The notes below the pieces were generated by a model. It was not told the DNA's origin and ran no database searches. It worked only from the letters and a program-made list of their open reading frames with translations. From Monoraphidium neglectum (Eukaryota > Chlorophyta > Chlorophyceae > Sphaeropleales > Selenastraceae), in the NCBI RefSeq assembly GCF_000611645.1, contig NW_014013030.1:4887-14969 (forward strand): DNA of 10,083 nucleotides, written 5' to 3'. The position numbers and the translations under genes are program-made. The first letter of the stretch is position 1. Every line of letters starts with the position of its first letter. Below, piece after piece: positions 1-9,856 of the stretch.

Positions 1-887
1 GGCCCTCCGCGGGGCTGCGAGGTCGCGCTGTGCCTGTGCTGCCTCCGTATACATCAGTCACGTCAACTGACTGTAGGACTTTGTGCACCACCAATTGCCC
101 GCTCCCCTCCTCGCATTGATGCAAATTTTCACCCGCATTACGCAATTCTTTGCGGCACATGCGGCCTTGAGCCAGGCGCGGCAAGCAGCCGCGCGCTGCG
201 GGACGCGGCGCGGCAGGCCTGACTTGGGGTGCCGCGCCACGCGCGATCCCGTTGACTGCACGAGCGCGCGAATGATCCATCTCACAAATGACGACTTGGG
301 GCAGCCCTTAGAAACTTTGTATTCATTGCTCAAAGAAATACTCTTTTTCTCTGGGTAACACTTTGAAGACTCAGGAAGGCGCTTCTCAGGCCATGGTGAT
401 GGCAAAAGCTTGCTGGCTCTTGGCCTGCAGAGCTTTCAAGGGCTGGGGCAATGTGTCACGAAGATCCCGGCCGGAAGAGTGCCCTGCTGAGCTGGCACAG
501 CCAGATGTTGCTCACCCAATGCGGCTGCAAGTTGGACATTGCGAGAAGTAAAGTGCGAAGTTGGTGCAGAGCAGCCGCGTACTAGCAGCCCTTATACAAG
601 CAACACTCAAGGACAAGCCTACGCCTAGCAGTGATTGTGCGCGTGAGCGCAAGTGCAGCGGTGCAAAGCTTGTTGACTGTCAATGCATTTGACCACCCGC
701 TACCGCAGTTGTGCAGCGGCAATTGTGCATTGCCTGACGTGCCATCACTTTCCAGCATTGGTGTGAGCACTTGATTGTTGTATGCCTTGCGAACTAGGGC
801 GCGTACGCACGTTGGAGACATCATCAGATCAATACCGCAACCATTGCCCGGTCAGTCTAACTATACGGCTCATATATCATAGTTGCG
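1..887. other. Left flank and upstream region of the UPRT gene, no supported gene
   Basis: I see no recognisable protein, RNA gene or mobile element here. Short open frames exist on both strands (for example plus-strand 83-358, ending in LLKEILFFSG), but none has a family motif, a matching splice partner or a downstream TGTAA signal. The stretch at about 290-365 is locally richer in A and T than its surroundings. The right end must contain the promoter and 5' untranslated region of the uracil phosphoribosyltransferase gene. Two TATA-like strings (TATAC at 862-866 and ATATA at 872-876) lie only 12-26 bases before the chosen ATG, so they are too close to be an ordinary TATA box unless the leader is extremely short or translation starts at the second ATG. 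Confidence 0.5.
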
Positions 888-3397
<2,510 letters not shown>

Positions 3398-3711
3398 ACC
3401 GAATCAACCCCCTCGCGGCGGCACGGTAATGACGTCGTGCATCCCGTCCCCGACCCATGCGTGGTCCCGACGCGGCGCGGCGGGGCGGGGCCGGCGCTGC
3501 GTAGCGCGCTTGTTGCACTTGAAGGCGGCCAGTGCTGGGGCCCGCCGCACCGCCGTTCTCGCCCTGCTGCGGCAATCAGCATTCATGGGAGGTCTTTTGC
3601 AGTGAAGCTGGCCTGGAGGCGCCCGCGCTGCGTCTGCCCAATACTGGGCCGGCGCTGTCTAGATTGCAACGCCGCGACCTCGCATTTGGTCCCAAACCGC
3701 CAAGCATTGTG

Positions 3712-3716
3712 TTACA
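3712..3716 (-). terminator. TGTAA poly(A) signal of the thioredoxin gene
   Basis: TTACA on the plus strand is TGTAA on the minus strand, the usual poly(A) signal of chlorophyte nuclear genes. It lies about 245 bases past the thioredoxin stop, a normal 3' UTR length for such genes. Cleavage would be expected some 10-20 bases further, near 3700. A five-base match alone is weak; its position and strand make it plausible. Confidence 0.55.
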
Positions 3717-3737
3717 ACCGACGTGAGGATTGCATAG

Positions 3738-3762
3738 GCACGTGTGCAGAATGCACACGTGC
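3738..3762. repeat. Perfect 11-bp-arm hairpin with a 3-base loop
   Basis: GCACGTGTGCA and TGCACACGTGC are exact reverse complements separated by only GAA. Each arm holds one CACGTG. It sits in the predicted 3' UTR of the thioredoxin transcript, about 20 bases upstream (in mRNA sense) of that gene's TGTAA signal. It could form a stable RNA stem-loop; as DNA it presents two G-box-like sites. Confidence 0.9.
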
Positions 3763-3960
3763 ACTGCTGCCACGCAGAAGCCGGGGGTGCAGTCGCAGAC
3801 ACGCAGCGGCGCCAGACTGAATATTGCAGCTCGTGCCCGTGCCGTTGGCTGCCCGAATCGCCAGCCAGCCAGGCCTCAAGGCACAGCGCCAGCCCTGTCA
3901 GATCGTGCACAATCAGATCAGATGACGCAGCACACGGGACAGGTACCAAGTGATGCTAGA

Positions 3961-4163
3961 TCATGCCTTGGCGGAGTGCTTGGTGCAGAGTGCGAGGAGC
4001 TTGTCTTTTGAGGCGCCGATGAACTCGTCCACCTTGGCGCGGTGCTTGAACACCTGTCAGGAATTGTGAAGACGAGTTGGGTTTTGTGTGCCTTGAGGGT
4101 GCAAACGTGCCGTGTGCATGCAAGCGCGGCGTGCGTGAGTGCACGACCGTGTGCGTGTGAGTG

Positions 4164-4196
<33 letters not shown>

Positions 4197-4992
4197 TGTG
4201 TAAGCGTGCGTGTGTATGCATGCATGCGCGTACGTGTGTGCGCGCGCATCTTTTTGAGGGAGATGGGGTGAATGCATGCCGCCTCTGCCCCCGCACATCT
4301 TGTGCGCCCCCCACCTGGAAAGTGGGCATGGCCGAGATCCCACAGGCGCCAGCCACCTCCTGTGTTGTTATGAGGGGGGAGCAAGAGCACAGACAGGGGG
4401 TTTGGGGTGGGGCCTGCTCTAGGCACGCGTCGTTTTGGCGCGGCGAACAGGGTGATGCAAGTAACGGCAGTGCGGTCGGGTCCTTCCCGGGCGCACGCGA
4501 CTGCGCACAAGGATGCCACATTCACAACTCCGCGTCGCACGGTTTGACGCCGGGCAGGCGGGAGGTTGATGTGTGCGCACCGAGTTGGCATCGACGTCCA
4601 CCTTCAAAAACACCAGGTCTTCAAACTGGGTGCTGAGCTGCACAAAGTAGGGCCCGATCGCCTGGCAGGGCCCGCACCAGACCGCGGTGAAGTCGACAAT
4701 AATCTGGACGACAAACAAACAGTGCCAGAGGGTGGAAGGGACAGCGGCTGTGTCGCTTGTGCAGGTGTGCTGTGCGGCACGCGCCGGTGTCACAGCCTTG
4801 TGCCGGCGTCGCAGGCAAGTGCTGCAGGGGTATGCGTTCGCGACCAGGACAACAATGCTGATGCATGATCCCATAAGTCGTGGCGCGCACCGCGCCCTGC
4901 TGAAGAGCTCTCACCGCTTTGTCCCCGGCATCCGCGAGCTGCTTGTCCCACTCCGCCTTGGATCCGACCTCGATCACGTTTCCTCCACCCAT
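3961..4992 (-). CDS. TRX: Thioredoxin, h-type-like, four exons
   Basis: A small dithiol-disulfide oxidoreductase that reduces target disulfides. Inferred minus-strand exons in order are 4992-4915, 4703-4581, 4359-4315 and 4053-3961, all phase-0 GT-AG joins, giving 112 residues, the usual size. Landmarks: buried Asp30 in IIVDFTAVW, active site WCGPC (35-39, followed by Gln rather than the common Lys), KVDVDANS (60-67), and cis-Pro79 in AMPTFQ. The start is the ATG at 4992-4990, giving MGGGNVIEV; a TTG four codons earlier is not a likely start. There is no transit peptide, so a cytosolic h-type is the best reading. Two extra cysteines (73 and 105) are present. Oddly, the loop after the cis-Pro strand reads FKHRAKVDEF, with Arg87 where thioredoxins usually have Gly; the later Gly95 is kept. 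Family assignment is secure, the h subtype is likely. Confidence 0.95.
4166..4249 (-). repeat. (GT)15 microsatellite plus 46-bp alternating tract in thioredoxin intron 3
   Basis: On the plus strand 4166-4195 is pure GT. After a short break, 4204-4249 alternates perfectly between purine and pyrimidine, mixing GT, GC and AT steps. It lies in the last thioredoxin intron (4054-4314), so the transcript carries CA repeats, the same sense orientation as the UPRT intron 2 tract. Confidence 0.92.
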
Positions 4993-6053
4993 TCTTTGAG
5001 CCAAGACCTCCGGCGCAGAGCGTGTACCTGCTACGTGATCTGGAGTGGCGGACCCTGCGAAAGCGACCTCTGCAAACGGAAAGAGTGGTAGATCACAAGA
5101 CTGAGGATGCTGATACCATGCCAGGGCGCTGCCCCTTTGTTGGCTTCAAACTGGCTTCAGTCAACCCAGGCGCTGAGTCAACATGCCCGCACGCTGCTGA
5201 GACCCTTTCGACATGACGTGCCGCGAGACGAGGCGCCCACCTGCTGCTACCCCTTTCTATTGGCCCCCGTTTTGTAACTATGACACAAACCAGAAAGCCC
5301 ACCAGGGAGCTGGCCACGGCGCCTTTCACGCCAGGACAGGAAGCCCCATGCATGTCGGCAAAGGCGACCTGGTCCTTGCCAAGAGAAGGTGCCCAACACC
5401 AAGCTTGCGGGGTGCGCCTATTCAACAGAAGCTGCTGGTTTTGCCTAAGGTACTGCTATATTCCAAACCATCCTGCATAGTAGCAAAACTGCTGTATGGC
5501 CCAAGGGCTGTCATGCATGCGCGCTGCACAGCAGCGATCGCCTGTCAGCACACAAGCCCGTCATCAACACCACGTCTGCGCATAATCAACAGATCACCAT
5601 GACCCCCCACCACACCAGATGATGTACTACTTGCGCACCTGCGATGGCGGCGCAACAGGCTGCAGCATGCACGATGTACTGCGAATGACACTGGCGTTGG
5701 CTATCCAGGGGTCCCTGGTGTGCGCACCCGCCACAATTTCTTGCGTTACTATTTGCAAATGGGCTTCACAAAGGGCTCAACGCAAACGGAAGGGGATGTG
5801 TCTTGATCAACCTGCAAAGCCAAACCATGCCAGTTTCCGAAAGCACCAAATTCGTTTGTTTCTGACGCGCGCGGGTGCATCAGGCTCAACCCTCACAAGC
5901 AAGGCTGGTTCCCGCCGATTGTGAGAAGGATCGGCGGTTGCCCATGGCGCTGGGTACCCCTGATTTGGCGGCAACCTCAACCAAGCCGGCCATTCGAGCA
6001 GGGCTCGCGCCCTCCACCCCGTCGGACCCACGGCACAGGGCACTGCAGGAACA
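4993..6053. other. Thioredoxin upstream region and intergenic spacer
   Basis: The end nearest 4993 must hold the 5' UTR and promoter of the minus-strand thioredoxin gene; no TATA box stands out in the first 400 bases upstream. I see no protein family, tRNA fold, transposon ends or long repeat in the rest. The minus-strand frame 5425-5093 (110 codons) contains a hydrophobic run (SSLVGFLVCVIV), but it has no recognisable neighbours or splice partners and I do not call it. Plus-strand frames at 5213-5602 and 5619-5924 have no motif. Composition is a little richer in A and T than the exons. Confidence 0.5.
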
Positions 6054-6058
6054 TTACA
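6054..6058 (-). terminator. TGTAA poly(A) signal of the 6198-8306 gene
   Basis: TTACA on the plus strand reads TGTAA on the minus strand, 140 bases past the TAG stop of the adjacent minus-strand gene. Position and strand fit a chlorophyte poly(A) signal and support 6198 as the true end of that gene. Confidence 0.55.
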
Positions 6059-6197
6059 ACATCTGCGGGACCCGCCGGGCCCGCCCGGCCCACAACATGC
6101 GCCACCCAACCATCCCCGTGGCCGCGTTCGGCGCCGCAGGCACGCCGCGCTGGCGGCGTGCGCCGCCTTCGTCCGCGGGAAACCGCTGGCCCCTCCT

Positions 6198-8306
6198 CTA
6201 CTGGAATGCCTCTTGGGGCCCAAAGGCGCCGGGTGTGAAGGGCCAGATGGGGATGGGGTAGAGGTGGGAGGGGGAGAGCACCAGGTAGATCATCCAAAGA
6301 AGGAAGTTGGCCCTGCGACAAGGTGCCGCGCGGCAGGAAGAAATGAAAGGGTTAGTGTCAGGGTTTAGGGTTTCAGGGGGGAGTGTCAAACCAAACCGTG
6401 CCCTCCAAACGCACGCCGCCCCATGAGCAGCCGACCACAAGGCCGGCTCGCGGCCTGGGCGCTGCTCGCGAGAGCGCGCCCGCGACCCAAGCCTTCAACC
6501 CTGAGCGCCGCCGACCCCTCGGCGCGCGAGGCCCCGATCCCGGGCGACGCGAAGCCCACCAGAAGAAGCGGCGGATCGGGGGTGCGATCTTGGCCAGCCC
6601 TCGGTCCACCAGCTTGCAGGCCTGGAAAGTCCAGTACATCCACATGCGGCCGGTGATGGCCAGCGCCAGCAGCAGGCCCCACTTCCCGAGGCTGAGGCGC
6701 CCCAGCGCCCAATTGAGCGCGATCGCCGCCGACAGGCCGGGCTCTGAGGCCCAGAGGGCGCAGAACGCTGCTGCATGAGCGGCTGCGGGGGCGGCCGGGG
6801 CGGTGCAGGGCGGGGAGGGGGCGCGGCCGATGCGAATGTGGATGTTAAGCAAAGCATGTACAGTTGAGGATTGTGGGGCAGCAATGCGGGCAGGAACGCA
6901 AGCAGGGGTGGCGCGGGCACGGCGGCGGCTGCAGCGCCCGGGCGGGTGCGTGATTGGGCAGCGCGGCACAGCAGCGGGCGTGCGGCACATGGCAAGCGCT
7001 GCGAGAGCGCGCGGCGCGTAGCGCACCTGTGTACACGGTAGCAAACAACACCTGGAAGGCGCGGTCACCCACAGAGTACCGGACCTGCCGTGTTGATTGG
7101 GGAGTTGGGCCAGGACCGACTTCGTTCACTAAGCGACCCTTCAATAATCCCACTGAGCGCGAAATTCAGCGTCAGGCGGCGAGCCCGCGCCTATCAGAAC
7201 CGCAAACACCCGCCGCTAAGAAGGTCGCCCGGCATCTGCCGCCGCCGACCGCCGCTTACGGCGGACGCGGCGGCCCGGCGCCCGGCGCAAAGGGGCGGGG
7301 CGGCAGCTGCCCCGCACCTGCTCCAGCCCGCGATAAAACATGAAGGGAACTAGCTTAGGGTCCGCCAGCGGCGCCAAGAAGCCGCGCCTGTCATTAAAAC
7401 AAGATGAGGTTGGGGTTGAGGTGACAGGTGTGAGGCTCAGGCGCTGCCCTAATGTGCGAGGCGGGCGCACAGGTCTCGGCGCTGCAGTCAGCCAGCTCAG
7501 GCGATCAAAGGTGCACGCAATACGCGGCTGCACTCACTTGAAGTGCCACGTGCCGTCGTCCACCCTGACGAGCGCTGGCCAATCTTTCGAATAGTCTTTC
7601 AGGATCTCAACCTCCCAAAAGTCAGAGCCAGGGAAGCTCACGGGCACAGGGAGGGGCGCCTAGTCAGCGCGGCGCAGCGGTGCGCGACCGCGCAGCGGAG
7701 GACATGAGGGTCGGCGCGTCAGGGGCCGGGGCAGTGCCGCAGCGGCGGGCGGGGTACAAGGGTTGGTAGCCCTCTGCGGCCTCGCGACACCAACTCAACC
7801 TGCGCTGCGGACCGCTGCGGCCGGGGTGATCCCCAGTGCCAAAAATGCAAGATTCACCCCAACCAGCAGGCCTCATGGGTCCCCGCGATCGGCACGCAGC
7901 CTCGGCGCCGCACCTGCTTGATGCGAAACCGCTGCGCCGCCGGGTTGCGCAGCGCCACGCTGCCGTCCGCCCCCTGTTGACTCCAAAACTCCCCAGGGGC
8001 GGCGGGCTCGTCATCGGTGAGCTCCCAAACGGTCCGCGACTCCTGGTCCCGCTCGGACAGCGGCAGCCCCACCACGTCCTCACCGCGGAGGCCGCTGCCG
8101 CCGGGCTGGTAGACGTACTTGAACCTGAACGCCTGGCCGCCCGCGTCGGCGCCGGCCGCGGCGCGGTGGGCTGGGCGGCGGCGCGCGAGCAGCAGCGGCG
8201 CGCCGCGCACATGGCCGCACGCCTGCCAGGGCGTCGCTGGGCCGCTGGCACTGGTGGAAGGTAGACTTAGTACCCTAGTGCCCATGTGTATTGAAGCCGC
8301 GGCCAT
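6198..8306 (-). CDS. Predicted plastid membrane protein of unknown family, six exons
   Basis: I do not recognise this protein. Inferred minus-strand exons are 8306-7914, 7659-7538, 7387-7318, 7084-7027, 6767-6560 and 6312-6198; all introns are GT-AG and the joins rebuild one 321-residue frame. Three introns split codons, for Lys172, Ala215 and Trp284. Residues 1 to about 60 are rich in Ala, Ser and Arg with few acids, like a plastid transit peptide. A soluble middle follows, including FRFKYVYQPGG, an acidic WELTDDEP stretch and DFWEVEILKDYSKDWPALV. Hydrophobic segments lie at about 205-220, 243-264 (LLLALAITGRMWMYWTF) and 282-297 (FFWANFLLWMIYLVLS); the tail is rich in Pro. No catalytic motif is evident. 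The ATG at 8306 opens the transit-like stretch and has a TATA box 88 bases upstream. The reading frame is well supported; plastid targeting and membrane insertion are inferred from composition. Confidence 0.82.
6361..6373. repeat. Telomere-like TTTAGGG units inside an intron
   Basis: GGGTTTAGGGTTT at this position is almost two units of the plant and Chlorella-type telomere repeat, flanked by degenerate copies (GGGTTAG at about 6350, TTTCAGGG just after). It lies in the last intron (6313-6559) of the unknown minus-strand gene. On that strand it reads AAACCCTAAACCC, the plant telo-box sequence. Confidence 0.7.
7238..7274. repeat. GC-rich two-step hairpin in intron 3 of the unknown gene
   Basis: Outer arms GCCGCCGC (7238-7245) and GCGGCGGC (7267-7274) pair perfectly. 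Inside, after a small internal loop, CCGCC (7249-7253) pairs with GGCGG (7260-7264) around a 6-base loop. It lies in the 233-base intron 7085-7317. High local GC makes some pairing likely by chance. Confidence 0.65.
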
Positions 8307-8393
8307 TGCGCTTGGCTGCGCGGCTAGCGGGCACAAAGACCCCGTGTGCCACTACGCGAGCTGATCAACACTGTACGATTACCAAAATACGAG

Positions 8394-8399
8394 TTTATA
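8394..8399 (-). promoter_or_regulatory. TATA box of the 6198-8306 gene
   Basis: The minus strand reads TATAAA at 8399-8394, within ATATAAAC, 88 bases upstream of the ATG at 8306. A start site about 25-30 bases downstream would leave a 5' UTR near 60 bases. The sequence is conspicuous in GC-rich DNA, but only the match and spacing support it. Confidence 0.5.
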
Positions 8400-8480
8400 T
8401 CGACGCGGCACTGACTGGCGGCCAACTCGACACCAGATCTGGAAGTGCGTGCTCTGTCCAATCAAGAGTTGTGGCGTTGG

Positions 8481-8514
8481 TTACAGCGTACTAAAAGATA
8501 TGACTGAGGTTACA
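8481..8514 (-). terminator. Two minus-strand TGTAA poly(A) signals
   Basis: TTACA occurs at 8481-8485 and 8510-8514, giving two minus-strand TGTAA motifs 162-195 bases past the TAG at 8676. They would suit the 3' UTR of a minus-strand gene ending there. They lie upstream of the 6198-8306 gene, so they do not belong to it. A plus-strand TGTAA also occurs at 8543-8547. Confidence 0.35.
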
Positions 8515-8675
8515 TACGTCAGTTTCAAGGACGCCATCGCGCTGTAATGTGATGCTGGTACCGCACTGCGCTCGCTGACACACCAGCGCACTTTAAACGT
8601 TGCGTGCTGCTGCCCGCCATCGCAAGAGCAAGACGTTCGCACCCCCAGTGTAGTAAGCGCTGCCAAGCAACAGGC

Positions 8676-8820
8676 CTATGAACCACTGAACTTCAATTGC
8701 GACAACACGCTGACCTCAACCGACAGCAGGTAGCTGCGCTGAAGCCCCCTCATTCTTGCTTGCATCTCCATACCGCGAGCAAGACGTTCCAGCTCCGCAC
8801 GTTTCATCCCCGGAAAGGCA
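8676..8820 (-). CDS. Possible terminal exon of an unidentified minus-strand gene
   Basis: After a good acceptor (GTGCGTGCAG, 8830-8821) the minus strand reads 47 codons to TAG at 8678-8676, starting AFPGMKRAELERLARG and ending in SQLKFSGS. The middle (AELERLARGMEMQARMRGLQ) looks like a charged amphipathic helix. Two TGTAA signals lie 160-195 bases beyond the stop. I recognise no family, and codon use is mixed rather than strongly GC-ending. A possible upstream exon is the frame around 9290-9200 (GERWGAIKGILVTRQQQ), but I cannot join the two with confidence. It could equally be a chance open frame in an intergenic region. Confidence 0.28.
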
Positions 8821-9856
8821 CTGCACGCACTAGCCCATACGCCAGTTTTGCTTCCAACATGCATATGGTTGCTTCGCAACCTGGACCCTGTGGCAGATGG
8901 CCCTGGATTGCGAGGTGCCTCCTGGTTTTTGGCCGTCAGGTCTCTTGGGACAGGACGCTGCAGCCGCAGCCCTAGCCGGGCGGCCCCCGCAACCCTGCCA
9001 TTGCCACCACGCTGGCCTCCGCCCGCCGGCCAAAAGAACGGCTGCTGCGCCCGGGGCAACCCCAAACCATGTTCTCCGTGAGCTCCAGACCTGCCGCCGC
9101 CGCCGCGACTCACACAGCTGCCTGCAGGGATGGGTGATCAACCCGAGACCCCGCCTCCTCGCAGGTGGTCAGGCTGTGGCAGGTCCGCGCACTCGCCTGA
9201 CCGACCTGGTGCGGTTGAGAACCTGGCCTGCTTCAATCGCTGCTGCTGTCGGGTGACCAGGATCCCCTTGATTGCACCCCAGCGCTCACCCTTGCTCAAG
9301 CAGCGCGGCCGAGGGGGATGGAAAGACGGGATGATTGCATGCGTTGAATTTGTACGACAGCCCTGCATGGGCTGAAACAGGCCGCACACGCTGTATATGT
9401 TGGGTTTGGAAATGGCGGTCAACAATGAGGGCCAAGCTGGTGGGCCCCTGCGTGGCGCAGGCGCACGTGCCTAGTCGACCCGGGCCAAACGGCACAAGGC
9501 CGCCGCAGCCCCGACCGGGCCGGCAGGCGCGCGGCTGCGCGCGCTTTACGGGGCGGCGGCCCCGCCGGCCGTTCCAGAGGAGAGGAGGGAAAGCGGATGG
9601 TAGTGCATCGGCCGAGAGTCATGAAGGGTCAAAGCCAGGGGTCGGCGCCTTCCCCAGGCGCGACAATGGGCTAGACCCCTCCAAACGTCGGGCTGCATCC
9701 CTGCCAGTCGGCAGAGGGCGGCCCGTCAACGACGCAGCTCACATATAGCCATAGCAGCAAGCCGATGATGCGAGCGCATGCGCGGACGGCCGCTGCAGGC
9801 ACTCCCTTATTCGCGTGCGTCTCAGCAAGCCGCGCCCCCCGGCGGGTTGCGCGCCA
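8821..9856. other. Unassigned region, weak coding hints only
   Basis: No recognised gene lies here. Weak hints are the minus-strand frame 9425-9138 with RWGAIKGILVTRQQQRLKQ, and a plus-strand ATG at 9069 that starts MFSVSSRPAAAAATHTAACR, a transit-peptide-like string that stops at 9137 unless spliced at GTGATC (9134). The segment 9480-9600 is very GC-rich with no motif. A TATATA-like string (CATATAG at 9741-9747) precedes the open frame at the right edge by more than 100 bases. Confidence 0.4.

Larger units (their letters stand above)
3398..3960. other. Convergent intergenic region shared by two 3' ends
   Basis: These 563 bases separate the stop codons of the uracil phosphoribosyltransferase (plus) and thioredoxin (minus) genes. 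They should hold both 3' untranslated regions. Overlapping open frames exist in several frames but look like GC-driven chance. No exact plus-strand TGTAA lies between the UPRT stop and the thioredoxin stop; the nearest similar string is TGTTA at 3710-3714, which overlaps the minus-strand TGTAA of the thioredoxin gene. Confidence 0.7.

Noticed and set aside
83..358. Open frame of 91 codons on the plus strand, ending LLKEILFFSG
   Set aside because: No family motif, no TGTAA downstream, and an overlapping opposite-strand frame of similar length; it is not distinguishable from chance in this composition.
3956..4591. 211-codon minus-strand open frame across thioredoxin introns
   Set aside because: It includes a His/Thr repeat translated from the microsatellite and reads through intron sequence in another frame; the thioredoxin exons explain the locus.
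5430..5515. Imperfect inverted repeat involving GGTTTTGC and GCAAAAC, considered as a MITE
   Set aside because: The arms have many mismatches and gaps, and no target-site duplication is visible.
6373..7068. 231-codon minus-strand open frame taken as one exon
   Set aside because: Only 6767-6560 fits the gene model. The N-terminal part is Ala/Pro/Arg-rich intron translation, and the C-terminal part is replaced by the better exon 6312-6198, whose join restores the split Trp codon.
8626..8789. 13-base direct repeat GAGCAAGACGTTC at 8626-8638 and 8777-8789
   Set aside because: A 13-base match is expected about once by chance in 10 kb, and the flanks do not match, so it is not evidence of a mobile element.
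9069..9137. Plus-strand ATG with transit-peptide-like MFSVSSRPAAAAA
   Set aside because: Only 22 codons before a stop. A splice at GTGATC (9134) is possible, but no convincing next exon in phase was found.
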